Virus record (IMG/VR): IMGVR_UViG_3300047330_000027
Location: 1-64,000 of that record
From: a virus
Strand: one strand, 5' to 3'
DNA: 64,000 nt
This document shows positions 30,979-39,038 of this stretch, piece after piece. Both the position numbers and the translations under genes were made by a program. The notes beneath the pieces are model-generated. The model made no database searches. It was not told the DNA's origin and was given only the letters and a program-made list of their open reading frames with translations. Position 1 is the first letter of the stretch. Every line of letters begins with the position of its first letter.

Positions 30979-31880
30979 TGGGACTGACCGAAAACCTCGC
31001 ACAATACCGGGAAATCAAAGCCGAGGCGCGAGACCGCCGCCAATTCCTCGGCGGAAGCGACATCGCGGCCGTGCTCGGCGTGAGCCGCTGGCAAACGCCG
31101 TATGGCCTTTACCACGAGAAGACGGCGCAGGGACCGCCGCAACTCGACCCCGAGAAAGAGAAGTTCTTCCGCCGGCGCAAGATGCTCGAACCCGTCATCA
31201 TCGACATCGGGCGCGTGGAATACGGACTCGACATCATCCAGCGCAACCAGGTGCATGCCGACCCGCAGTATGACTGGATGCGCGCCGAAATCGACTTCGA
31301 GTGGCGCGATGACGACGGCAGTATCCAGAATGCCGACGCCAAGAGCGCCAGCCCGTTCACTCGCGATAAATGGGGCATCGAGCAAGGCGATGACGAGATC
31401 CCGATGGAGTACACGGCGCAGTTTCTCTGGGGCCAGATGGTCACCGGTCGTGAGCTGACGCTGTGTGTCACCCTCATCGGCACCGACGACGCGCGTATTT
31501 ATCGCGTGAAGCGGGACGATTCCTTGATCGCACACATGCGCTCCGAAGCCCTGAAGTTCTGGGAGCGCGTGCAGGAGCGCAGGCCGCCGCCGATCACCAC
31601 GCTTGCCGATGCGCGGCTGGCTTTCCCCCGCGACGCTGGATCGACAGTTGTCGCGAATCCCGAGATATGCGAAGCCCTGCAATCGCTGGCGGAGCTGAAT
31701 CTCGAAATCAAAACTGCCGAGATGAAGGCCGACGAGTTGAAAGCCAAGATCGAGGCACACATGGGCACCGCAGCCTACCTGGTCGATGACCAGGGCGACA
31801 AGTTAGCAACCTGGAAGACGCAGCAGCGCGCAGCCTACTCGGTGCAAGCCGGCGAATCGCGCGTATTTAGAACCTACTAA
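30978..31880 (+). CDS. YqaJ-type recombination exonuclease
   Basis: 300 aa from the ATG at 30978 (TGATG overlap); 30966 is an alternative. FLGGSDIAAVLGVSRWQTPY is the family's N-terminal signature. YDWMRAEIDFEWRDDDGS followed by NADAKSAS is the metal-binding core, where most members have an acidic residue-x-Lys as E-x-K; here it reads D-A-K. The C-terminus has a helical EMKADELKAKIEAHMG tail. YqaJ nucleases resect double-stranded ends to give the single strand that RecT anneals; RecT is the next gene. Confidence 0.85.
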   Translation: MGLTENLAQYREIKAEARDRRQFLGGSDIAAVLGVSRWQTPYGLYHEKTAQGPPQLDPEKEKFFRRRKMLEPVIIDIGRVEYGLDIIQRNQVHADPQYDWMRAEIDFEWRDDDGSIQNADAKSASPFTRDKWGIEQGDDEIPMEYTAQFLWGQMVTGRELTLCVTLIGTDDARIYRVKRDDSLIAHMRSEALKFWERVQERRPPPITTLADARLAFPRDAGSTVVANPEICEALQSLAELNLEIKTAEMKADELKAKIEAHMGTAAYLVDDQGDKLATWKTQQRAAYSVQAGESRVFRTY

Positions 31881-31891
31881 GGAGCCCCACG

Positions 31892-32830
31892 ATGTCCACA
31901 GCAGCACTCACGCAAGCAACCGGCGCGCCCCAGGGAGCCATGGAGCGCAAGACGAAACCCTTAACCTTTCCCGAGATGCTCGAACGCTATAAAGGGCAGA
32001 TCGCTTTAGCTCTACCGAAACATCTCAACCTCGAACGTATGGCGCGCATTGCGCTTACCGCGTTCAAACAGAACAAGAAACTGGCCGAATGCACACCCGA
32101 GAGCGTCTTCGCTTCGGTCATTCTGGCGTCGCAGCTCGGGTTGGAGCCTGGCGTCCTCGGCCAGTGCTATCTGATTCCCTACAAGGATCAGTGCACGCTG
32201 CAGATCGGCTATCAGGGGCTGCTCGATCTCGCGCAGCGGACCGGCCGCATTCGCTCGATTGAGGCGCACGTCGTCCATCGCAAGGATGAGTTTCGCTATG
32301 AGATCGGAGCCGACCAGCCGCTGTCGCACAAGCCCGAACTGTTCGATGATCCAGGCGAACGTGTATTGTGCTACGCGATCGCGAAACTCGACAGCGGCAC
32401 AACCATCGTTGAGGTGATGACGAAACGCGAGATCGAGCGCATTCGCGACCGCTCACAGAATGTCATCAACGCGAAGAAGTACGGGAAGGCTACGCCGTGG
32501 GACACCGACACCGAAGAGATGTGGCGCAAGACGCTTATCCGGCGCATCTGCAAGTACCTCCCGAAGTCGATCGAACTCACGATGGCGACAGCGCTTGAAG
32601 ACACCAGCGACCGCCGCGGTGCGCAGGACCTGTCGCTCGCGAACGCGATCAACATGGACTGGGCGCCTCCTGCGCTTGGCGACGGCAACGATGAACCAGC
32701 AGGCAAAACCATCGAGGCTACTGACAAGGCGAAGGAAGAGACGAAACCGACCGAGACTGAGACGAAGGCCGTCGTTGCCGAGACGCAGCAGGTTCAGCAG
32801 CAAGAACTGGTCGCGGCAGGCGACTGGTAA
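31892..32830 (+). CDS. recT: RecT single-strand annealing protein
   Basis: 312 aa, AAGGAG before the ATG. Typical RecT core: SVFASVILASQLGLEPGVLG, QCYLIPYKDQCTLQIGYQGL, LDLAQRTGRIRSIEAHVVHR, MWRKTLIRRICKYLPKSIEL. The acidic, Gln/Glu/Thr-rich C-terminus is variable in the family. Works with the adjacent exonuclease in phage recombination. Confidence 0.93.
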   Translation: MSTAALTQATGAPQGAMERKTKPLTFPEMLERYKGQIALALPKHLNLERMARIALTAFKQNKKLAECTPESVFASVILASQLGLEPGVLGQCYLIPYKDQCTLQIGYQGLLDLAQRTGRIRSIEAHVVHRKDEFRYEIGADQPLSHKPELFDDPGERVLCYAIAKLDSGTTIVEVMTKREIERIRDRSQNVINAKKYGKATPWDTDTEEMWRKTLIRRICKYLPKSIELTMATALEDTSDRRGAQDLSLANAINMDWAPPALGDGNDEPAGKTIEATDKAKEETKPTETETKAVVAETQQVQQQELVAAGDW

Positions 32831-32852
32831 GACACTCGGCAAAAAGAACCGT

Positions 32853-32916
32853 GGACTAGTTCGCAACCTGGAAGGCCGAACTAGTCCAGTGACACACCAA
32901 GAAATCGGAGGCAACA
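32853..32916 (+). other. CTGGAAG-loop hairpin plus GGAGGCAACA
   Basis: Perfect 11-bp stem GGACTAGTTCG/CGAACTAGTCC (32853-32863, 32877-32887) with loop CAACCTGGAAGGC. GGAGGCAACA follows at 32907-32916, directly before the GTG of the ATPase gene. It has the longest stem of the family. Confidence 0.75.
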
Positions 32917-32917
32917 A

Positions 32918-34765
32918 GTGAAGATTGACCGTATCGCCCTTACGAATTTCCGCAGCCACGCCGCCACCAACCTTAACCTCACGCGCATCAATGTGATTCG
33001 CGGCGCGAACGGCGTCGGCAAGTCGTCAATCGAACAGGCTATTCAACTCGCGCTTTCTGGCACCTGCGAAGGGTTGACTGCGAGCGGCGCGGGTTCGGCC
33101 AACCTGATCCGCACCGGAGCAGAGAAAGCCGAAATCATCCTCGCGACGTCGCACGGGGACCGTAAGGTGACCATAACGCCTGCCGGGAAAGCCACCAAGG
33201 ATCGCGAGTGGACGGCGAAGCACCGCGACTTGGTGTTCGCGTGCGTCACCAACACGCGCTACTTCCTGTCGCTCACCCAGGCGAAACAGTCCGAAGTACT
33301 CGCTTCGCTGATCCTGCCACCGAGCATGACGCTGGAGCCAAAGGTTGCCGAAGCTATGGATGCTGTCGGCATCGTTTGCGACCTGACGATACCGCCGTTT
33401 CAGTTCATCGAGCAGGCATACAAGGCCGCATTCGAGGCCCGGCGCGACGTGAACCGCGACCTGAAGAACTGGCGCCCGATCGCCTACACCGCGCCGGCGG
33501 AGGGCGGAACGGTTGCCGAGATCCGCGCGCGGCTCAAAGAACGGCAGGACGAACTGGCGAGCCTGAAGGCCAAACGCCACACCGCCGTCGAGTCGTCGAA
33601 CGCCAACGCGGATCGCAAGGCGCGCGCAGGAGCGGCATACGACATCAAGAAGCAGCGCCTTGAGACCGAACAGCGCATCCTCAACGACGCGAACAAGCAG
33701 GTACTGCCGAAGGCGAAGGTGGCCGAACTTAAGAAGGTCGCCGCAAACAAGGCGCGCGCCGTCGAACTCGATGCCATCATCCTCGAACAGCAGGCCGAGG
33801 TGCGGCGCCTCCAGGCGCACGCAAAGCAGCTTACCGACAAACTCGAAGATGCCACAAACTGCCCGACCTGCAATCAGCTCATCACCGAGGAAGTGGCGCA
33901 GGCGCTGGTGGCTCCCCTGGCCATGAACATCGATAAGGCGATCGAGATCGAACGCGGCTCGATTGACGCGCGCAAGGCATTGGGTGACCCGGAAGCCGCA
34001 TCGCGGGAGTTGCGCGTCCACGAGCAGGCACTACAGGACGCGGACCGCAGCCGTGCGCGCATTGCGGAACTCGAAAAGGACATCGCCGAACTCGAACACG
34101 ATCGCAACCTGGTGATCGAGATCGTCGATACCTCGTCGATTGATCAGCAGATAGCCGACCTGGAGCGTCGCCTTGAGAAGGGCAACCAAGCCTATGGGGA
34201 AGCACTCAACAACGAAAACCGCAAGAAGGAGTACACCGAGAACCAGAAGCTGAAGGCTGAGCTGGAACGGTCGAAACAGCATCTCGAATTTCTGGTGGAG
34301 CGGTTTTCCCCGACCGGCATCAAGGCCGAGATGCTCAACGAATCCATCGGTGGATTCGAGCAGCGGGTCAACCAGGTGCTTCACGCCTTCGGGTACGAGG
34401 CGCACCTCAGGTTCGAGCCGTATGAGTTTCGCGTTACCCGCGACGGCATGAAGGGCGATCTCGAACTGTTGATGCTCTCGAAGTCGCAGCAGATGCGCTT
34501 TGCCGTGGCGTTCCAGGTGGCGCTCGCGCTGTGGTCGGGCGTGAAGATGGTCGTCATCGACGAGACGGACATGCTCGATGCTGCCGGCCGCTCGGCGCTC
34601 ATGCGCACGCTGGTGGGACTCCAGGGACTCGACCAGGCCATCTGCATCGGCACCGACGAGCGCACGAATGTGCCCGACGCGCCCGGGCTGAGCGTGTTCT
34701 ACATCTCTACCGGCGACGATCTCGTGAGCGAAGTGAACCTGCTCGGAAGGCCGGTTGCGGCATGA
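32918..34765 (+). CDS. RecF/Rad50-like SMC-type ATPase
   Basis: 615 aa from GTG. Walker A GANGVGKSS at residues 29-37. A long coiled coil is interrupted near residue 314 by CPTC, the zinc-hook motif of Rad50-type proteins. LSKSQQMRF near 520 stands in for the ABC signature, and MVVIDETDMLD near 544 is Walker B. Together these give a small Rad50/SbcC-like protein that should dimerise through the hook and act on DNA ends, consistent with the YqaJ and RecT genes upstream. I see no SbcD-type partner nuclease; the YqaJ enzyme may fill that place. Confidence 0.85.
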   Translation: MKIDRIALTNFRSHAATNLNLTRINVIRGANGVGKSSIEQAIQLALSGTCEGLTASGAGSANLIRTGAEKAEIILATSHGDRKVTITPAGKATKDREWTAKHRDLVFACVTNTRYFLSLTQAKQSEVLASLILPPSMTLEPKVAEAMDAVGIVCDLTIPPFQFIEQAYKAAFEARRDVNRDLKNWRPIAYTAPAEGGTVAEIRARLKERQDELASLKAKRHTAVESSNANADRKARAGAAYDIKKQRLETEQRILNDANKQVLPKAKVAELKKVAANKARAVELDAIILEQQAEVRRLQAHAKQLTDKLEDATNCPTCNQLITEEVAQALVAPLAMNIDKAIEIERGSIDARKALGDPEAASRELRVHEQALQDADRSRARIAELEKDIAELEHDRNLVIEIVDTSSIDQQIADLERRLEKGNQAYGEALNNENRKKEYTENQKLKAELERSKQHLEFLVERFSPTGIKAEMLNESIGGFEQRVNQVLHAFGYEAHLRFEPYEFRVTRDGMKGDLELLMLSKSQQMRFAVAFQVALALWSGVKMVVIDETDMLDAAGRSALMRTLVGLQGLDQAICIGTDERTNVPDAPGLSVFYISTGDDLVSEVNLLGRPVAA

Positions 34766-35049
34766 CTGAATTCGAGAAAGAACTCGCTTCTCTCATCAAC
34801 CGTCACAGCAAGGAAAACGGAAGCATGACGCCCGATTTCATCCTTGCCTCTTACCTGACGGAGTGTTTGGCCAACTTCGACCGCATCATGCTGTGGCGCC
34901 AGAAGTGGTATTCGCCTGAAGGCGTGCCGGCAGCCGAAAGGATCAACGGGCCCAAGCCTACCCAGGCTCGCCGCGAGCCCTGTTTCGATTGCGACACTGA
35001 CGGCAGATGCACGATGAACTGCGGACCGCGAATTGAGGCCAAGCCATGA
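34762..35049 (+). CDS. Conserved small phage protein with Cys motif
   Basis: 95 aa starting MTEFEKELASLINRHSKENG; ATGA overlap with the ATPase gene. From memory this N-terminus (through SMTPDFILASYL) is a common phage family of unknown function found in early regions. The C-terminus CFDCDTDGRCTMNCG adds four cysteines. Confidence 0.78.
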   Translation: MTEFEKELASLINRHSKENGSMTPDFILASYLTECLANFDRIMLWRQKWYSPEGVPAAERINGPKPTQARREPCFDCDTDGRCTMNCGPRIEAKP

Positions 35050-35366
35050 GCATGCAGGTGTACCTGGTGACCGCGAGCGGCAGCACGACCGGGCAAAGCA
35101 TTTTCGCGTATGACCCGGATGTGCCCATCGGCAACACGGGCAGTTCGCTCTCGCTTTCGGGCAACCTGATCCAGTTCGATAACGACGACAGCGACAACGT
35201 GAACCTCATGGTCACGCTCTACGCGAACCAGGACCAGGCGGTTTTTACCGGCATGATTCCCTACTCGGCCTTCGCGCCCGGCAAGAGCCCGAGCATGCGC
35301 GTGAACCTTGCGACTGCCGACAAGTGGTGCACCGTGCTGTTTCAGCTCTTGGAGGCAGCGGCATGA
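35046..35366 (+). CDS. Hypothetical protein
   Basis: 106 aa, ATGA overlap. Beta-rich (MQVYLVTASGSTTGQSIFAY, VNLMVTLYANQDQAVFTGMI). No family recognised. Confidence 0.68.
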   Translation: MSMQVYLVTASGSTTGQSIFAYDPDVPIGNTGSSLSLSGNLIQFDNDDSDNVNLMVTLYANQDQAVFTGMIPYSAFAPGKSPSMRVNLATADKWCTVLFQLLEAAA

Positions 35367-35659
35367 ATGGAACCCTCTACATCAACGAAAGCGATGAGTG
35401 GATCTGGACACTCGCGCGCAAGTACGCCGGCAACCGGCTTTCGCGGGTGGTTCTCGACATCTTGCGGGATTACGTGGCGGATCGGATGCTGATCAATGCC
35501 CAGCGCCATCTTCTCGAACGCGGGGAAGTGTTCTTCGACCCCGTTGCGTTCGTCGTGATCGACCAGGCGCGTGGCCGGCTTAGGGGCACGATGGCCGCGA
35601 AGGAGCGCCCAGATGCCGCGGCCCTGGAGCATCTGATCGACGAAAGCGGGATGGTCTAG
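35363..35659 (+). CDS. Hypothetical protein
   Basis: 98 aa from MNGTLYINESDEWIWTLARK, with GGAGGCAGC upstream (a variant of the recurring leader). Helical (RVVLDILRDYVADRMLINAQ). Its TAG lies one base before the methyltransferase ATG. Confidence 0.7.
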   Translation: MNGTLYINESDEWIWTLARKYAGNRLSRVVLDILRDYVADRMLINAQRHLLERGEVFFDPVAFVVIDQARGRLRGTMAAKERPDAAALEHLIDESGMV

Positions 35660-35660
35660 G

Positions 35661-37523
35661 ATGCCTTACACAATACTGCACGGCGATGTGCTCGACATGC
35701 TGGCGACCCTGCCAGACGCGAGCGTGCATTGCTGCGTGACGTCGCCCCCGTACTGGGGTTTGCGCAACTACGGCGTGGCTGGCCAGATCGGTTTAGAGCC
35801 GACGATAGCAGAATACGTCGCGAAGATGGTTGCAGTGTTTGCCGAGGTTCGGCGCGTTCTTCGGGATGACGGCACATGCTGGGTGAATCTGGGCGATAGC
35901 TATGCAACCGGAACGCAGCAGCGAAGCACTGGGCGTAATGATACACAGCGAATCACACCTGGTGGTCGCGGGGGATCATTTCGCGGTGGTAGTCGCCAGC
36001 AAACTTATCAACGCGACGGATGTAAGTCAAAGGACTTGATTGGAATTCCGTGGCGCGTTGCCTTCGCTCTGCAGGATGACGGCTGGTATCTCCGCCAGGA
36101 CATCATCTGGGCCAAGCCGAACCCGATGCCCGAAAGTGTGACGGGCTCGCATTATTCCCGGCATCTAGTTACAGTAAAAGAGTATGAGAGATTGTCAGGT
36201 TTGCCGTACGTCGATGAGCGTGCCGGGGATGCGTGGGCCGGCGACATGCCCCTCCTGTCGGAGAGAGAAAGCATTAGCCGTAAAGCGCCGTTATCAGCAG
36301 AGCGCCAAGGGCATTGCGACAGCCCAAGCAAGGGAGGCGCGGGAGGACGTAAAGGAAAAGCGCAGACAGTTCAGCCGGTCTCAATACGGTGCACGCAACA
36401 AAGCCAAGTACGAGGCGACTCTCAAGGGCCAGCAAACACGGAAGAAAGCGATCGCGAAGTACCGCAAGAGCGACAGCGGAAAGATAGCAGCAGCTACTCT
36501 TCATCAGCAGACGAGGGATCGTCCAAAGCGGAAGGAACAGAGGGACAAGGCGAACAGCCGCTATGTCAGAACGGAAAAAGGGAAAGCCCGATCTCGCCGT
36601 CAACATGCACGGCGCAAGGGAGCCATCCTGGCGACAAGCAATCCGTTGACGGCCGCAGATTGGGCGGAGATTCAAAAGGCACACAAGTACCTTTGCTATT
36701 ACTGCAAGAAGAAGACCAAGCTAACGATGGATCACGTAATCCCGCTCAGCAAGAAAGGCCAGCACGCGAAGGAGAACGTGGTTCCGGCATGCCAGCCCTG
36801 CAACAGCAGGAAACGGGACCGGCTGATACTCCTCTGCTAGTCGGTTGCCCTGGCTGCCCAAAGTGCATTCAGCACCACGGGTACACGTTCCATCTATCCG
36901 CGGGCCGCTGCACAAAGGCGCATGAGTACGTGTTTCTGCTGTCGAAGCGTCCGCGTTACTACTTCGATCAAGACGCCATCCGCACACCTTTCTCGGAAGA
37001 GAACAAGGGTACATCTGCGTACGAATCAGGGGATACTCGCCACCGGACTAAGGCTGGACTTGTTGAGTATGCGACAAAGATGCGAAGCAAGGTCAAAGTG
37101 CCTGGCGGTTGGGACCAAGGCGAAGGTGCACACGGCACGATTCACCGCGATGGAAGAACATCCGCTACCTATGCGGAGTACGAAGCAAAGGGCGCAAATA
37201 AGCGCAGCGTGTGGAATGTGGCCACTGAAGCTTATGCAGAAGCCCACTTCGCCACTTTCCCGACTGCGCTTGTACGTCCTTGCATCCTGGCTGGCTGCCC
37301 CGAAGGCGGCACTGTACTCGACCCGTTCTCCGGATCGGGCACGACTGGCGTGGTCGCGCTGCGCCACCAGCGCAACTACATCGGCATTGAACTCAATCCG
37401 GAATACGTCGAGATGAGCCACAAGCGGATCAAGGAAGATGCTCCGCTATTCAACTCTTCCTCTGCGGACGATGATTTTCTCGACCCCCACGAACCCGACA
37501 CGATGAAGGATGGTCACGCATGA
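35661..37523 (+). CDS. DNA methyltransferase (N4-C/N6-A, beta class) with a 253-codon in-frame insertion
   Basis: 620 aa. Residues 1-160 carry motif IV TSPPYWGLRNY, LKDLIGIPWRVAFALQ-like and DIIWAKPNPMPESVT. The C-terminal part resumes at RCTKAHEYVFLLSKRPRYYF and includes motif I LDPFSGSGTTGVVAL and NYIGIELNPEY, the IV-before-I order of beta-class enzymes. Between them 759 bases are inserted without any stop in this frame, translating to a Ser/Gly/Gln/Glu-rich, probably disordered loop. Removing them gives a normal-sized enzyme of 367 residues reading MPESVTGRCTKAHEY. The enzyme may protect phage DNA; whether it stays active with the insert is unknown. Confidence 0.85.
   Translation: MPYTILHGDVLDMLATLPDASVHCCVTSPPYWGLRNYGVAGQIGLEPTIAEYVAKMVAVFAEVRRVLRDDGTCWVNLGDSYATGTQQRSTGRNDTQRITPGGRGGSFRGGSRQQTYQRDGCKSKDLIGIPWRVAFALQDDGWYLRQDIIWAKPNPMPESVTGSHYSRHLVTVKEYERLSGLPYVDERAGDAWAGDMPLLSERESISRKAPLSAERQGHCDSPSKGGAGGRKGKAQTVQPVSIRCTQQSQVRGDSQGPANTEESDREVPQERQRKDSSSYSSSADEGSSKAEGTEGQGEQPLCQNGKRESPISPSTCTAQGSHPGDKQSVDGRRLGGDSKGTQVPLLLLQEEDQANDGSRNPAQQERPAREGERGSGMPALQQQETGPADTPLLVGCPGCPKCIQHHGYTFHLSAGRCTKAHEYVFLLSKRPRYYFDQDAIRTPFSEENKGTSAYESGDTRHRTKAGLVEYATKMRSKVKVPGGWDQGEGAHGTIHRDGRTSATYAEYEAKGANKRSVWNVATEAYAEAHFATFPTALVRPCILAGCPEGGTVLDPFSGSGTTGVVALRHQRNYIGIELNPEYVEMSHKRIKEDAPLFNSSSADDDFLDPHEPDTMKDGHA
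36142..36905 (+). mobile_element. 759-bp insertion carrying an HNH endonuclease gene
   Basis: The segment is bounded by CGGGC at 36142-36146 and again at 36901-36905. Its length is exactly 253 codons and precise loss of one repeat unit would restore a continuous methyltransferase. It encodes an HNH nuclease in the +1 frame relative to the host gene while leaving the host frame open. There is no intein C-terminal HN-C/S/T signature. It is probably a homing-type element adapted to a tolerant loop. Confidence 0.7.
36184..36840 (+). CDS. HNH homing-type endonuclease nested in the methyltransferase gene
   Basis: 218 aa in a different frame from the surrounding gene. N-terminal zinc finger CQVCRTSMSV...CPSCRREKAL (residues 4-28). 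A long basic region with repeated GK/KRR segments follows. The C-terminal HNH core is CYYCKKKTKLTMDHVIPLSK...NVVPACQPCNSRKRD, with both CxxC pairs, DH and N in place. AAAAGAG precedes the ATG. Such enzymes cut alleles lacking the insertion and so spread it. Every residue is encoded by DNA that also codes in the methyltransferase frame. Confidence 0.85.
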   Translation: MRDCQVCRTSMSVPGMRGPATCPSCRREKALAVKRRYQQSAKGIATAQAREAREDVKEKRRQFSRSQYGARNKAKYEATLKGQQTRKKAIAKYRKSDSGKIAAATLHQQTRDRPKRKEQRDKANSRYVRTEKGKARSRRQHARRKGAILATSNPLTAADWAEIQKAHKYLCYYCKKKTKLTMDHVIPLSKKGQHAKENVVPACQPCNSRKRDRLILLC

Positions 37524-37732
37524 CGCTTGATCCGAACAAACTAAAAGCTGATACCGAGCAGTTTCTTAAAGACATGGCAGGGAGCCGGGAACGCAGTTCT
37601 GCCGCTATAGACGTGCATGAAGATCATGCAACACTTCCAGGGCTTGATGAACTTCGTGGGACATCCCCAAAATTCGAGGAAGGAATGAGCTCCGAAGAAT
37701 TTGTTCGCTCAATTCGAGATGCCAACTGGTAG
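37520..37732 (+). CDS. Small acidic protein
   Basis: 70 aa, ATGA overlap with the methyltransferase stop. Helical and acidic (NKLKADTEQFLKDMAGSRER, EGMSSEEFVRSIRDANW). Ends in TAG; the same frame continues open into the next ORF. Confidence 0.65.
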   Translation: MTLDPNKLKADTEQFLKDMAGSRERSSAAIDVHEDHATLPGLDELRGTSPKFEEGMSSEEFVRSIRDANW

Positions 37733-37747
37733 AGATCACATTGTCTA

Positions 37748-37993
37748 TTGGGATACAGCCATCACGCAGCGTGCGCAATCAAAGCAGCGAAAGCGATGGG
37801 CAAATGGGTTCATGTTGGCCGAGTTAATACGCCAAGTCGATTTGAATATTTCGAGAAACTGGGCGCCGATTCGATTGACGGCAGCGGCCTAGCACGCTTT
37901 TCGTGGATGAGACAGCGGTTGCACGGCGAGTATGCGCAGCCAGGGTTGTATCCGGACGAGAACACGACTATAGAACAGGATGGTTACGCATGA
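37748..37993 (+). pseudogene. C-terminal fragment of a TGT/DpdA-like protein (tentative)
   Basis: About 80 aa from a TTG: AIKAAKAMGKWVHVGRVNTP, then GADSIDGSGLARFSWMRQRL. From memory the HxGRVN and CDSxDGS/G motifs mark the C-terminal end of phage proteins related to tRNA-guanine transglycosylase (DpdA-like), which are normally several hundred residues. The upstream part is absent, so this looks like a remnant. It is in the same frame as the preceding gene, separated by one TAG. Confidence 0.45.
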
Positions 37994-38748
37994 GTGAAGG
38001 AGCGCCACTCGTCATCGATTTGTTCTGCGGCTTAGGCGGATGGGCCGATGGATTTCTTGCGGAAGGATATGAAGTGCACGGATACGACATTGAAGCACAT
38101 GACTACGGTACTGGCGGCTATCCCGGAACGCTGATCCTCAGAGATGTCCGCACCATTCACGGCTCCGAACTAAAAGACGCTACCTGCATTGTTGGATCGT
38201 CGCCCTGCCAGGAATTCAGCTACCGCGCCATGCCGTGGAAACGGGCCAAGGCGCTTCCGCCGCCATACCTCGGCATGGAACTCTTTCAGCACCAGTTCCG
38301 CATTCAGCGCGAGGCATCAGAAGCGGCAGGCAGGCATATTCCGATGGTGGTTGAAAATGTCAAGGGCGCGCAGCCTTGGGTCGGTAAGGCGGCTTGGCAT
38401 TACGGCAGCTTCTACCTTTGGGGAGATGTGCCGGCGTTGATGCCAAAGGTTGCACATCGCAAGTTAAAGACAGTCGGGCCGGTGACGGTTCATCAAGCCG
38501 TGAATCACAATTGCCACATAAACGAGACGCGAGATGCATTCAAAGAGGGCGTCAAATTCTGCCAATCCGGTGCGGCTTGGTTCGACGGCAAGCCCCGAAA
38601 CAAGATGCTTGGTCATTTTGGCCCAGCTGCCTTCGGATCAAAGAGTAATGCGCGCAAAGCAGCATCGGCCATGATTGCAAAGATTCCGTTTGATTTGGCT
38701 GTGTGGATTGCGCGGGCCTACAAACCAGCGGAAAAGAAAACGGCATGA
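37990..38748 (+). CDS. C5-cytosine DNA methyltransferase
   Basis: 252 aa from MSEGAPLVIDLFCGLGGWAD. Motif I DLFCGLGGWADGF, catalytic motif IV GSSPCQEFS (Cys near residue 73) and motif VI VVENVKG are present. GKPRNKMLGHFG and the KIPFDLAVWIARAY end fit short phage C5 enzymes. It is the second modification enzyme of this cluster, overlapping the preceding ORF by ATGA. Confidence 0.88.
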   Translation: MSEGAPLVIDLFCGLGGWADGFLAEGYEVHGYDIEAHDYGTGGYPGTLILRDVRTIHGSELKDATCIVGSSPCQEFSYRAMPWKRAKALPPPYLGMELFQHQFRIQREASEAAGRHIPMVVENVKGAQPWVGKAAWHYGSFYLWGDVPALMPKVAHRKLKTVGPVTVHQAVNHNCHINETRDAFKEGVKFCQSGAAWFDGKPRNKMLGHFGPAAFGSKSNARKAASAMIAKIPFDLAVWIARAYKPAEKKTA

Positions 38749-38762
38749 GTGAAGGAGCAGCA

Positions 38763-39038
38763 ATGAAGAGAAAGATAAGGCACCCCCGCCGCTGGAAAGT
38801 CGTTCTGCACGTGACTGACCGGCCCAAAAAAGATGAGGCGTATATGTCCGCACAGGAGATATTCCAGATATTCAAAAAGATGGGCGATCTACCGGCTGGC
38901 ATAAAGATTCACATGATAAAGCCGGAATTCGTGCCTGAAGCGGTGGCCAAGAATGAAGGTGCGAGATGGCCGACGACAGTGCCGAAATACCAGTCACGAG
39001 TCATTACCTTTGTTGAGAAGAGAGGAGAGCAGCAATGA
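38763..39038 (+). CDS. Hypothetical protein
   Basis: 91 aa from MKRKIRHPRRWKVVLHVTDR with AAGGAG upstream; an ATG at 38745 is possible. That upstream start repeats the sequence found at the C5 methyltransferase start (ATGAGTGAAGGAGC), probably because the ribosome site and start were duplicated. No family recognised. Confidence 0.65.
   Translation: MKRKIRHPRRWKVVLHVTDRPKKDEAYMSAQEIFQIFKKMGDLPAGIKIHMIKPEFVPEAVAKNEGARWPTTVPKYQSRVITFVEKRGEQQ

Noticed and set aside
36142-36905. Intein in the methyltransferase
   Set aside because: No Cys/Ser at the first position of splicing blocks, no C-terminal His-Asn before Cys/Ser/Thr, and the host-frame translation is disordered, not an intein fold.
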